DNA from: Acuticoccus yangtzensis
GTDB lineage: Bacteria; Pseudomonadota; Alphaproteobacteria; Rhizobiales; Amorphaceae
Length of the DNA stretch: 64,000 nucleotides
NCBI RefSeq assembly: GCF_001927245.1
Contig: NZ_MJUX01000007.1
Span: 186,001-250,000, forward strand
Direction of reading: 5' to 3'
Positions within the stretch are counted from its first letter, which is position 1. Each line of letters begins with the position of its first letter. The notes below the pieces were generated by a model. It saw nothing but the letters and a program-made list of their open reading frames with translations, was not told where the DNA came from and searched no databases. This document shows positions 53,954-61,871 of this stretch, piece by piece. A program made the position numbers and the translations under genes.

Positions 53954-54444
53954 CAGTGCGGCCCCACGGGGACGACGGTGGCACCCAGCGCATCCCTCAG
54001 CGCCGAAGGGTCGACGCTGAAGATGCTGTCCGGCCGGCCGGCGGCGCACCACACCACCGGGAAGACGAGAAGCGCCTCGTCCATCACCACCGGAAGCGGC
54101 GTCAGGTGGCCGATCGGGGCGACGCCGCCGATGGCGAATCCGGTCACGTCGCGCACGCGGCGGGCGTCGCAGCGGTCCAGCGGCCGGCCGATGCGGGCGG
54201 ACACGGCGGCAAGGTCCGCGTTGTGCGCGCCGGAGACGAGGACGAGGATCAGCCCCTCACCGCTGGCGAAGACGAGCGATTTGACGATCTGCGCCACATC
54301 GCACCCGGCGGCCGCCGCGGCATCGGCGGCGGTGCGGGTGGAGGCGTCCATCCGCCTGATGTCGATGGCGAGGCCGAGGCGGGCCGCATCGGCCGCCACG
54401 CGGTCGATCGAGGCTTTGGGGGGCGATGGGGCGGGTGCGTTCAT
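53953..54444 (-). CDS. YbaK/EbsC family aminoacyl-tRNA deacylase-like protein
   Basis: A 163-residue member of the YbaK/ProXp editing superfamily, which hydrolyses mischarged tRNAs such as Cys- or Ala-tRNA(Pro). [20 protein letters not shown] is the substrate-binding helix with the conserved Lys, followed by [20 protein letters not shown] and [14 protein letters not shown], the family loop. The ATG at 54444 ([12 protein letters not shown]) is preferred over the open frame to 54519. Its stop overlaps the uvrC start. Which tRNA is edited cannot be judged from this. Confidence 0.88.
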   Translation of the reverse strand: MNAPAPSPPKASIDRVAADAARLGLAIDIRRMDASTRTAADAAAAAGCDVAQIVKSLVFASGEGLILVLVSGAHNADLAAVSARIGRPLDRCDARRVRDVTGFAIGGVAPIGHLTPLPVVMDEALLVFPVVWCAAGRPDSIFSVDPSALRDALGATVVPVGPH

Positions 54445-54566
54445 GGGCCCAATCTGGCGTCTCACCCGGCCGGCTGCAATCCGCGCATGGGCGCCCCGCT
54501 GGAACGAACCACCGCGCATCGCTCTTTTTGCACAAACGCAAAATCACTCGCCTCGAAGGACAGAGC

Positions 54567-55346
54567 ATGGATCTGAAGATCAACGGCAAGCGCGCCCTCG
54601 TCACCGGCGGCAGCGGCGGACTTGGTGCAGCCGCCGCCGCGGTGCTGGCCGACGCCGGCGCCGAGATATGGCTGACCGACATCGACGAAGAGAAGGTGGC
54701 CGAGACCGCCGCGAAGATCGGCGCGAAGAGCGTGGCGGCGGACCTTTCGACCACCGAGGGAGCGCAGGCGCTGTTCCAGGCGACGGGAGAGGTGGACATC
54801 CTCGTTCACGCCGCCGGGGTCACCGGCGCCAAGGGCGACCCGCTGGAGATGACCGACGAGGATTGGAACGAGGCGCTTCAGGTCGACTTCATGTCGGCGG
54901 TTCGGGTCGCGCGGCTCTACGGCCCGGCGATGCTGAAGGCCGGCTGGGGGCGGATGGTGTTCGTCACGTCCGAGAACGCGGCGCAGCCCTACCCGGACGA
55001 GACGGTCTACAATGTCGCCAAGATCGGCGTGGCGAGCTTCGCCAAGTCGATTTCGATGGCGCACGCCGGCAAGGGGCTCCTCGCCAATTGCGTGGCGCCC
55101 GCCTTCATCGAAACGCCGATGACGGACGGGATGATGGAGAAGGAGGCGAAGAAGCGCGGTGTCAGCCGCGAGGAGGCCGTGAAGGCCTTCCTGGACGAAG
55201 AGCGTCCCTACCTTGCGTTGAAGCGGCGCGGACGCCCGGAGGAGGTCGCGCCTGTCATCGCGCTCCTCGCGTCGGAGCTGGCCAGTTTCGTCGCCGGAGC
55301 CAATTGGCGCGTCGACGGCGGGTCCGTGGGAAGTATTGAAATATAA
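54567..55346 (+). CDS. SDR-family oxidoreductase
   Basis: A 259-residue classical short-chain dehydrogenase. Nucleotide motif TGGSGGLGAAAAAVLAD (about 13-29), the Asp in LTDIDEEK suggests NAD preference, NAG-equivalent HAAGVTGAKG, Ser in FVTSENAAQPYP and Tyr-x-x-x-Lys in YNVAKIGVASFAKS. The last segment SFVAGANWRVDGGSVGSIEI is the usual dimer tail. The start ATG 54567 has GAAGGA upstream. Its substrate is unknown. It is divergent from ybaK and followed by an AT-rich promoter-like stretch. Confidence 0.9.
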   Translation: MDLKINGKRALVTGGSGGLGAAAAAVLADAGAEIWLTDIDEEKVAETAAKIGAKSVAADLSTTEGAQALFQATGEVDILVHAAGVTGAKGDPLEMTDEDWNEALQVDFMSAVRVARLYGPAMLKAGWGRMVFVTSENAAQPYPDETVYNVAKIGVASFAKSISMAHAGKGLLANCVAPAFIETPMTDGMMEKEAKKRGVSREEAVKAFLDEERPYLALKRRGRPEEVAPVIALLASELASFVAGANWRVDGGSVGSIEI

Positions 55347-55382
55347 AACCACAGAATGTTAAGCAGGCATTGCAATCTGTGA

Positions 55383-55413
55383 TTGACAGTCGGCGTATTT
55401 TTTTGTCTGATAT
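55383..55413 (+). promoter_or_regulatory. Candidate sigma-70-type promoter for the 75-residue ORF
   Basis: A perfect -35 hexamer TTGACA at 55383-55388 is followed after 17 or 19 bases by TCTGAT (55406) or TGATAT (55408-55413). A run of seven T lies in the spacer. It is 36 bp upstream of the small gene's ATG. A CACAGA/TCTGTG inverted repeat (55350-55355 and 55376-55381) sits right before it. Confidence 0.5.
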
Positions 55414-55448
55414 ATGTGCGCGCAAAGTTTAACAAGGCAGATTGCATA

Positions 55449-55676
55449 ATGACGGATGACAATGGTGACCGGCACGAAAAATTTCGCGACGCTGCCGTTC
55501 GACGCGTGCGAAATGTTGAAACAACGTTGCGTCGTGTTCGCAATTTATCCAACCCCCATTCCTATGCCTACACAGAGGAAGAGGTGGAGCGGATCTTCAG
55601 CCATCTGCAAACGGTGCTGGACCGGACACGGGAAAGTTTCATCCGCCCGCTCGACCGCAGCGAGTTCACGCTGTGA
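55449..55676 (+). CDS. Small basic/acidic 75-residue protein of unknown function
   Basis: I do not recognise a characterised family. The protein is soluble and highly charged: an N-terminal Arg-rich stretch (KFRDAAVRRVRNVETTLRRV), then SNPHSYAYTEEEVERIF and HLQTVLDRTRESFIRP, all predicted helical. Small proteins with the YxYTEEEVxxIF-like pattern seem widespread in Alphaproteobacteria. ATG 55449 is used because the upstream part (from 55383) crosses the probable promoter; the ribosome-binding site AAGG is modest. Its own promoter and composition support expression. Confidence 0.7.
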   Translation: MTDDNGDRHEKFRDAAVRRVRNVETTLRRVRNLSNPHSYAYTEEEVERIFSHLQTVLDRTRESFIRPLDRSEFTL

Positions 55677-55712
55677 GTCGCCGCGCGCGAGCGGGGGCGT
55701 GCCGGCATTGAG

Positions 55713-55760
55713 TGACCGTCTTCCGGGCTGACCGACTTCCGGCCTCACCGTCTTCTGGTG
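55713..55760. repeat. Three tandem copies of a 16-bp repeat
   Basis: Units at 55713-55728, 55729-55744 and 55745-55760 share the pattern TGACCGTCTTCCGGGC with two to five changes each. They lie in the 302-bp gap (55677-55978) between the two small genes, just after the 75-residue ORF. Exact 16-bp phasing suggests a replication-slippage or protein-binding repeat. The rest of the gap, including the weak upstream part of the 76-residue gene's leader, shows no gene. Confidence 0.6.
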
Positions 55761-55978
55761 CGCCGATCGCCGCCCCGCCGCGATGAAGGGGCGGCGGTAG
55801 CCCGGCCTGAGCGTGACGGTCGCCCTCGCGACCTTACCCGTCGTGGCCCGCATTGCGCGGCGGGTCATTATGGCGCCGAAGCGTGTCTCCGGGCGGTGCG
55901 GGGCGCCGAGGTGTGATGGCGATCACAGGGCGCTCGCAGCCGCCGTCTTATCTCCGGCTCATCGCAGGAGAACGAGAC

Positions 55979-56209
55979 ATGAAGACCCTCATCGCCGCCA
56001 TCATCGCCATGGCGCTCAGTTTGATGGCGGTTGTCGCCCAAGTGGCGGCCCACGCCGCCCCGCTCCCTTCACAGCGGACAGCAACGTCGCTCCGCGCTGC
56101 AACCGGAGTGCCGATCGACCGCCGCGCCCTCGCGGCGGAGTCGGCGATCGCACTCGGCGCTCATCCGCTCGGGCTGGTTTTCACCGCCAGCGCCGCGGGG
56201 GTGAAGTAG
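55979..56209 (+). CDS. Small secreted protein, 76 residues
   Basis: Not recognised. A clear signal peptide starts the protein (MKTLIAAIIAMALSLMAVVA, then QVAAHA as likely cleavage site), leaving about 50 mature residues with Ala/Arg/Leu (ATSLRAATGVPIDRRALAAE). ATG 55979 has AGGAGA 10 bases upstream. No cysteines, so not a lipoprotein. Composition agrees with neighbouring coding DNA. It precedes the convergent bolA gene by 70 bp. Confidence 0.65.
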   Translation: MKTLIAAIIAMALSLMAVVAQVAAHAAPLPSQRTATSLRAATGVPIDRRALAAESAIALGAHPLGLVFTASAAGVK

Positions 56210-56279
56210 GCCCGTCTGGTCCCGACCGGCCGGCGTCGATGCCGCCGGAGCCGGATGGAGCCGACCCGAGGTCTGTCGA

Positions 56280-56543
56280 TCAGGGCGCGTCGGCGTGGAT
56301 GGCGAGGGCGTGGACCGGCCCGGCCAGCTCGTCGGCGACGGCGCTGTTCACCATCCTGTGACGTTCCAGCCGCGTCTTGCCGCGAAAGGCGTCCGCGACG
56401 ATGCGCACGCGAAAATGGGTCTCGCCTTCTGGACGGGCGCCCATATGTCCCGCGTGGAGGTGGGACTCGTCGCTGATTTCGAGCGCGGCGGGCTGAAATT
56501 GAGACGTCAGCGCCTGACGCAGACGCTGTTGCACTGGGCCCAT
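56280..56543 (-). CDS. bolA: BolA family protein
   Basis: An 87-residue stress-response and iron-sulfur trafficking protein of the BolA fold, normally pairing with a monothiol glutaredoxin. The hallmark SDESHLHAGHMGARPEGETHF and KTRLERHRMVNSAV are intact; the invariant His of RHRMV is present. The start ATG at 56543 is preceded by AAGGTGACC. The open frame extends upstream to 56798 but there it runs through the 28-bp palindromic repeats and has no BolA likeness. Confidence 0.93.
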   Translation of the reverse strand: MGPVQQRLRQALTSQFQPAALEISDESHLHAGHMGARPEGETHFRVRIVADAFRGKTRLERHRMVNSAVADELAGPVHALAIHADAP

Positions 56544-56577
56544 GGTCACCTTGCCGACCTTTCTTCGTTGGTCTCGG

Positions 56578-56690
56578 TTGGAGCGGGGCCGGACCGGCCC
56601 CTGACTTGGATCGGGGCCGAAGCGGCCCCTGAGTTGGATCGGGCCGGAACGGCCCTGGCTTGGATCAAGGCCGGAGCGGCCCCTGGCGCG
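56578..56690. repeat. Tandem palindromic repeat array (about 28-bp period, four units)
   Basis: The TTGGATC-type spacer recurs at 56578, 56606, 56634 and 56660 (steps 28, 28, 26), each followed by a GC hairpin: 56585-56601 (GGGGCCGG/CCGGCCCC around one A), 56613-56629 (GGGGCCG/CGGCCCC), 56641-56655 (GGGCCG/CGGCCC) and about 56669-56682 (GGCCG/CGGCC). The array occupies the 323-bp gap between divergent bolA and the carboxypeptidase gene (56544-56866), nothing else being seen in it. Conserved symmetry in all units suggests DNA- or RNA-level function; no transposase is linked. Confidence 0.75.
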
Positions 56691-56866
56691 GCCGGCCCTT
56701 CTGCCGCAGGGCCGCCCCCATTGACATCGGTGCTGTTCAGCCGCGACCACAAGAGGGCTGCCATCCTTTTGCGCCCGTGTCACCTTCGACAGTGTCACAT
56801 CGTGGTGGTGTCACTGGTCGCGGATGCTTCGATGGCACCCCGTCCGTTTCCTTGCGGGAGCTTTCG

Positions 56867-58681
56867 ATGCTTTTTTCGCGTCTCGCCCCACTGCTGTCCT
56901 CCTCGCTGCGGCCGTCCTCTTCGCGGTCGTCCTCGTTGCGGTTCGCTATGTTGCGGCTCTCTTCGTTGCGACGGTCGTTCGGGCGCTTCGGCCCTGCGCT
57001 TCTGCTGGCGCTGGCGGCGATCCTCGCGCGACCGGAACCGCTGCGTGCCGAAATCGGCTCCTACCTTCTCTTCGACATGGCTGACGGCCGGATCCTCGCC
57101 GCCCACGAGCCGACGGCGCTGTGGTACCCGGCCTCGATCACCAAGTTGATGACCGCCTACGCCACCTTCCAGGCGGTGAAACGGGGCGAGATCAAGTTGA
57201 CGTCGCCGGTGACCATTTCGCCCCAGGCCAATCAGCAGCCGCCGAGCCGCATGGGATTTCCCGTCGGGACCGTTCTCACGGTGGAGACGGCGCTACGTAT
57301 ATTGATGACCAAGTCGGCCAACGACGTCGCCTTTGCGCTGGCCGAGGCGGTCGGCGGAACGCTCGCCGGGTTCATCGACCGGATGAACGCCGCCGCGGCC
57401 GAGATCGGCATGACGGCGAGCTTCTACGACAATCCGCACGGCCTGCCGAACGAGAAGCAGGTGACCACGGCCCGCGACATCGCCCTTCTGATGAAGGGGC
57501 TGGCCGAGGATTTTCCCGAGCGCGCCGACTTCTTCTCGATGAATGCGGTGCGGCTCGGCTCGCGCAACATCGTCAACCACAACGCGCTGCTGCGCCAGGT
57601 GCCAGGGGCGGACGGGTTCAAGACGGGCTTCATCTGCGCGTCCGGGTTCAACGTGGCGGCGTCCGCGACGCGGAACGGCCGGAGGCTCGGCGCCGTGGTT
57701 CTCGGCGGCCTCACGACGCGGGAGCGCAACGAGCGGACGGCCGAGCTTCTGGAGAAGGGATTTGAGGCACTCACCGAAGGCGGCTCGGTTGCGCTCGACG
57801 GGTTCGACGAGCCGGACGGGCGGCTCGATCTGCGCCCCGTCTCCGGCACGACGCTCCCCCTCGGGACGGTCGAGGATCTCGGAACGGTGAGTGGTCTCGT
57901 CAACCCGGCCGACGCCGAGGCGGTGGATCGCCGGGCGGAGGTGTGCGGCGCCCGTCGGCCGATCACCCGCTACTCCGACGGGACGGTCGGCTCGGTCGCG
58001 GAGGTGGAGGCGCAGCGGGCCAAGGTCGCAGCGTACCGCCTGAAGGCGGCGGCACGTGAGAGCCTGCGCGCCGAGGTCCTGTCCGCCCCGCGCCCCGCCC
58101 CGGTCGCCTTCGCGGCGCCCGCTGAAGGTTCCGCTGCCGCCCCCCGCCGCCTCGCCGACGCTGCCTTCATTCCCGCCGGCTGGTCCCCTGCGGCCGATGG
58201 CAGCCTCCCTCCCCTCCACCCGTCCCGTCCGCTCGCGGCCTCTTCCGACCCGAACGCGGACGCGGCGGCGCCTCCCCCAACGCAAGCCGGGACCGTCTTT
58301 GCCGATGCGTCCGGCACGTCGACGCCTCCCGCTGCAACGGCTTCGGCGGGTGCAGCGCCGTCCGGTTCGCCGAACCCCGATCGTCTCGCGCCTGCGGACT
58401 GGGTCCCCTCCCCCGCCTTCCCTATCCCGAACCCCCTCGAAGTCGCCGACCTGCGCAGCGCCCCGACGCCGCCTGATGCCGAGATGCCCCTGACCTATCT
58501 CAGCGCGACCGTTCAATTGAACCCTTTCCCGATCGCGCTCGGCGGTGCGGACACCGAGCGCCCCGAGCCCCTCTCCGGCACCATCGTCGGCGGAGGAAGA
58601 GCCCCGATCCCCCTGCTCCGCCCTCTGCGAGAAGCAACACCCGCGGAGGGTGAGACGGACCGACAAGGGAACACGGGTTAG
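56867..58681 (+). CDS. D-alanyl-D-alanine carboxypeptidase (PBP5/DacA-like) with long C-terminal tail
   Basis: A 604-residue penicillin-binding hydrolase trimming peptidoglycan pentapeptides. Its N-terminus has a long Ser/Arg-rich n-region and a hydrophobic segment (FGPALLLALAAILA); an alternative start at 56948 would give a shorter signal. Active-site motifs are WYPASITKLMTAY (Ser-x-x-Lys), MTKSANDVAFALAEA (Ser-x-Asn) and GADGFKTGFICASG (Lys-Thr-Gly). About 320-450 is a Sporulation-like or linker zone and the final 150 residues are Pro/Ala/Ser-rich, without recognisable membrane anchor. ATG 56867 follows GGGAG. The tail is much longer than in E. coli DacA. It precedes yraN by 90 bp. Confidence 0.92.
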   Translation: MLFSRLAPLLSSSLRPSSSRSSSLRFAMLRLSSLRRSFGRFGPALLLALAAILARPEPLRAEIGSYLLFDMADGRILAAHEPTALWYPASITKLMTAYATFQAVKRGEIKLTSPVTISPQANQQPPSRMGFPVGTVLTVETALRILMTKSANDVAFALAEAVGGTLAGFIDRMNAAAAEIGMTASFYDNPHGLPNEKQVTTARDIALLMKGLAEDFPERADFFSMNAVRLGSRNIVNHNALLRQVPGADGFKTGFICASGFNVAASATRNGRRLGAVVLGGLTTRERNERTAELLEKGFEALTEGGSVALDGFDEPDGRLDLRPVSGTTLPLGTVEDLGTVSGLVNPADAEAVDRRAEVCGARRPITRYSDGTVGSVAEVEAQRAKVAAYRLKAAARESLRAEVLSAPRPAPVAFAAPAEGSAAAPRRLADAAFIPAGWSPAADGSLPPLHPSRPLAASSDPNADAAAPPPTQAGTVFADASGTSTPPAATASAGAAPSGSPNPDRLAPADWVPSPAFPIPNPLEVADLRSAPTPPDAEMPLTYLSATVQLNPFPIALGGADTERPEPLSGTIVGGGRAPIPLLRPLREATPAEGETDRQGNTG

Positions 58682-58771
58682 AGAAATTTGAGCGGTTTGC
58701 CGCCGGGGCCTTGTGAATCGGCGCGAGAAATGCAACCATAACGGGAGTTTCAGGCGTCACGGAGCTTCAAG

Positions 58772-59251
58772 ATGTTGGGATGCACGGCTCAACTTGTCGG
58801 TTCGCCGCAGATTCACCGCCCCGTTGCCGCCTCTGCGTCCCCCGCGGCTCCTTCGCGGCGCATTCGCACCCATCGCTCACGCACCGCCGCCTATGATTTC
58901 GGCGTCGAGGCCGAACGCCATGTCGCGTTCTATCTGAATGCCGGCGGCTACCAGATCCTCGGACGCCGGGTCCGCGTCCGTGGAGGCGAGATCGACATCG
59001 TTGCCGTGCGGGACGATACGGTCGCCTTGGTCGAAGTCAAAGCTCGCCGCCAAGGGTGGGACGGCCTTCTGTCCGTCGATATGCGAAAGCAGCGCCGCCT
59101 CTCGCGCGCCGCAGACTCCTGGCTCTCCCAGAACGAGCACTTCGCCGGCTTTTCGATCCGGTTCGACGTCGCTCTGGTCTGGCAGAACCGCGAGATCGAG
59201 TATCTGGAAAATGCGTTCGACCATATCGAGGCGGACGATTTCGTCTGGTAG
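58772..59251 (+). CDS. YraN family protein (UPF0102, restriction-endonuclease-like fold)
   Basis: A 159-residue protein. After about 35 variable residues, the family core begins EAERHVAFYLNAGGYQILGRRVRV, followed by the nuclease-like GGEIDIVAVRDDTVALVEVK (Asp and Glu-x-Lys) and ADSWLSQNEHFAGFSIRFDV. Role is debated: a DNA-processing nuclease related to Holliday-junction resolvases is supposed, not shown. The first 30 residues are Ala/Pro-rich and the real start could lie later. The gene is followed by 0.7 kb with no gene. Confidence 0.88.
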   Translation: MLGCTAQLVGSPQIHRPVAASASPAAPSRRIRTHRSRTAAYDFGVEAERHVAFYLNAGGYQILGRRVRVRGGEIDIVAVRDDTVALVEVKARRQGWDGLLSVDMRKQRRLSRAADSWLSQNEHFAGFSIRFDVALVWQNREIEYLENAFDHIEADDFVW

Positions 59252-59957
59252 CAACGAGGCGGTGTCGATCGGCGAGGCATGTCGGGGAGCGCGCCGTGGG
59301 GCGGCGGCGCACCTCATCCACGGATCTCTTCCATCGCCAGACTATCGCATCATCCACCTGCTGTATGGACGATGCACGGTCGCTTGAGGTTGCTTCACCC
59401 ACGCGCTCCGTTGCCTGGGTGAAGCACCGCCCACGCGGCTCGTAGTCTGCTGCTTACTTCACCTGCAGGTGAATTCGCCTGCAGGACACCTCGCCCGCTG
59501 GTCGGCTCGCTCCCGCGCCACGGCGCCATCTCGCGGGACTGGTTGCGTGCGCCTCGCCTGCACGTCGCGGCACCCGCCCACCTCATCGCCGAACGTGGCG
59601 GAGGGGGCGAGGCCTGCCGAATGTCACCGCGCGGATTGGTCAAGTGTGACGGATAGGGCGCAACTTTGGCACGGTCTATCGCGGAACCGGATGACCTCCA
59701 CGTTGTGCACCCAATTGGCTGTGCCGATAATCCGCATTTAGTGCAGCGGCGCGGAAGCGGTGCAGCAGCGGGGGAAGGGGTCCAGCGGCGAGTGAGCGGT
59801 TAAGTGGTTAAGCGGCGCAACATCGGTGCGGCGCGTCGCCTTGCAGCGACACAACAGCGGTTCAGCGGCGCGACAGCCGTGCAGCGCCACGGGAGGAATG
59901 CAGCGCCGCAACGGTGCAACAACGGGACATCGGCGCGCCGCCGCGCCGCACGCAGCG
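59252..59957. other. 706-bp non-coding stretch with GC repeats
   Basis: No credible gene in either strand: all frames here lack family likeness and start context. A perfect 16-bp palindrome TTCACCTGCAGGTGAA stands at 59458-59473, with another CCTGCAGG at 59478-59485. From about 59740 to 59960 a degenerate low-complexity block repeats GCAGCGGCGC- and GGTGCAGC-like words many times and runs up to the stop of the acyl-CoA ligase gene. It may be a decaying gene end, a transcription barrier or slippage repeats; I cannot tell. Confidence 0.6.
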
Positions 59958-61601
59958 TCAGCTTGCCCGCGCGGGCACCGCATCGGGCAAGGCGTAGTCC
60001 TTGAACTCCTGCCGGAGCGTCAGCTTCGAGACCTTGCCTGTCGCCGTCAGCGGCAGGGTCTCCACGAACACAACATCATCCGGAAGCTGCCACTTGGCGA
60101 GGTGCTGCGCCAGAAGCGCGATCAACTCCTCCTTCGCCGGCGGCTCCCCCTGAGGCGTCACGATCAACAAAGGCCGCTCCTCCCACTTCGGATGCGGCAC
60201 CGCCACAACCGCGCAGTTGGCCACCTTCGGATGCGCCATCACGATGGTCTCGAGGTCCAGCGACGAGATCCACTCGCCGCCCGACTTGATGAGATCCTTC
60301 GCCCGGTCCGTGATCGTCAAAATTCCGTCGGCAGAGATGTGCGCAACGTCGCCGGTGCCGAACCAGCCTTCCTCGTCGACCGCCTTCGCCGTCGCCGCGT
60401 CGTTCTTGAAATAGCCGGCGACGATCGTGTTGCCGCGAACGTGGAGCTCACCCACGGTCTTGCCGTCGTGGGGCAGGCGCTTGCCCGCCTCGTCGACGAT
60501 CTTGAACTCCACGTTGAAGACACGCCGCCCCTGGCGCGCCTTCCAGTCGAGCAGCTTGTCCTTCGGCCAGGCCTCCATCCCAGCGATCTGCTGGCCGGTG
60601 GTGCCGATCGGGCTCATCTCCGTCATGCCCCACGCATGGCAGACGTCGACGCCCAGGTTCTCGAACTTCTCCACCATCGGCCGCGGCGCCGCCGAGCCGC
60701 CGACCACCATGTGGCCGAACCCTTCGGGAGGACGGCCCTGCTTGTCGATCTCGTTGAGGAGGCCCAGCCACACGGTCGGCACGCCCCAAGCGGACCAGAC
60801 CTTCTCGCGGTCCATCAGCTCGAACAGGCTCGGCCCGTCGAGCTTCGGCCCCGGATAAACCAGCGTGGCGCCCGAGATCGGCGCGGTATAGGGCGTGCCC
60901 CAGGCGTTGACGTGGAACAGCGGCACCACAGGCAAGATCTTGCGCCCCGGCGCGAACACGCCCGGCATCGAAAGGGGCACGATCAAGGTGTGAAGCACCG
61001 TCGAGCGGTGAGAGTAGAGCGCGCCCTTCGGATCACCCGTGGTGCCGGACGTGTAGCACAGCCCCGCCGCAGTGTTCTCGTCGAACTCCGGCCAGTCGAA
61101 GGTCGCCGGCTGCCCGTGCAGAAGCTCCTCATAACACAGCGCATTCAAGCTGTTCTCGGGCATGTGGGCCCGGTCCGTCATGATGACGAAGGTGAGGTTC
61201 GCCGGCAGCGCGTCCTTCAGCTTCTCCAGGATCGGCACGAAGGTCAGGTCCACGAAGATGACCCGGTCCTCCGCATGGTTGACGATATAGGTCATCTGCT
61301 CGGCCGAGAGGCGCGGATTGATCGTATGACAGATCGAGCCTATGCCGGAGATGGCGTAGTAGAGCTCGAGATGGCGGTAGCCGTTCCAGGCGAGCGTTGC
61401 GACGCGCTCACCGAAACCCACCCCCATCGCCTGAAGCGCGTGCGCCAGCTGCGCCACGCGGCCGGCCGTCTCTCTATAGTTTGTTCGGTGAAGATCGCCT
61501 TCGGTGCGCACCGAAACGATCTCGCTGTCGGGATAGACCTCGGCGGCGAAGGTCAGAATGTCCGCGATGCGCAGCGGACGGTGCATCATCATACCCTTCA
61601 T
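59958..61601 (-). CDS. Fatty-acyl-CoA ligase (AMP-binding, medium/long chain)
   Basis: A 547-residue member of the ANL superfamily that adenylates a fatty acid and forms its CoA thioester. Motifs: P-loop CYTSGTTGDPKGALYSHR, HAWGMTEMSPIG (A5-like), VDEEGWFGTGDVAHI (A7), ITDRAKDLIKSGGEWIS (A8) and the C-terminal catalytic Lys in LPLTATGKVSKLTL. It resembles the 3-(methylthio)propionyl/medium-chain-type ligases of Alphaproteobacteria. ATG 61601 (MKGMMMHRPL) follows GGGAGAG; earlier in-frame ATG at 61664 is unlikely. Acyl chain preference is unknown. It is divergent from the racemase-like gene. Confidence 0.92.
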   Translation of the reverse strand: MKGMMMHRPLRIADILTFAAEVYPDSEIVSVRTEGDLHRTNYRETAGRVAQLAHALQAMGVGFGERVATLAWNGYRHLELYYAISGIGSICHTINPRLSAEQMTYIVNHAEDRVIFVDLTFVPILEKLKDALPANLTFVIMTDRAHMPENSLNALCYEELLHGQPATFDWPEFDENTAAGLCYTSGTTGDPKGALYSHRSTVLHTLIVPLSMPGVFAPGRKILPVVPLFHVNAWGTPYTAPISGATLVYPGPKLDGPSLFELMDREKVWSAWGVPTVWLGLLNEIDKQGRPPEGFGHMVVGGSAAPRPMVEKFENLGVDVCHAWGMTEMSPIGTTGQQIAGMEAWPKDKLLDWKARQGRRVFNVEFKIVDEAGKRLPHDGKTVGELHVRGNTIVAGYFKNDAATAKAVDEEGWFGTGDVAHISADGILTITDRAKDLIKSGGEWISSLDLETIVMAHPKVANCAVVAVPHPKWEERPLLIVTPQGEPPAKEELIALLAQHLAKWQLPDDVVFVETLPLTATGKVSKLTLRQEFKDYALPDAVPARAS

Positions 61602-61871
61602 CGGGCTCTCCCGTACTTTCTTGTCTTGTGGCCCCATATCGGAGGGTATCCGCCTCAAACACAAGGATGAAATTAAGCCTGCGGCCCTCCCGGCTCCGGT
61701 GTCGGCACGGCGAGAGGCGAACCGCCCCCGGCACCCGCGATCAGGTCCAAGCCGCCGCCCTTGACCGCGACACCGCCGCGCAGCCCAGGGCCGAACGCCG
61801 CCCCGGTTTGCGCCTTGCTGTTGCCCGAACGATCACTTACGCGTTTCGTGACAGAATGCGGGGAGCGCACC

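Noticed and set aside
56578-56690. CRISPR array
   Set aside because: Period of 28 bp with repeat and spacer both conserved, no unique spacers and no cas genes in the window; it is a palindromic tandem repeat.
56544-56798. N-terminal extension of BolA through the repeat array
   Set aside because: Out of keeping with BolA length; residues there are translations of the palindromic repeats, and ATG 56543 has a good ribosome-binding site.
59738-59983. Small Cys/Arg-rich protein on the minus strand
   Set aside because: It is only the translation of the low-complexity GCAGCGGCGC block and overlaps the acyl-CoA ligase end; no ribosome-binding site.
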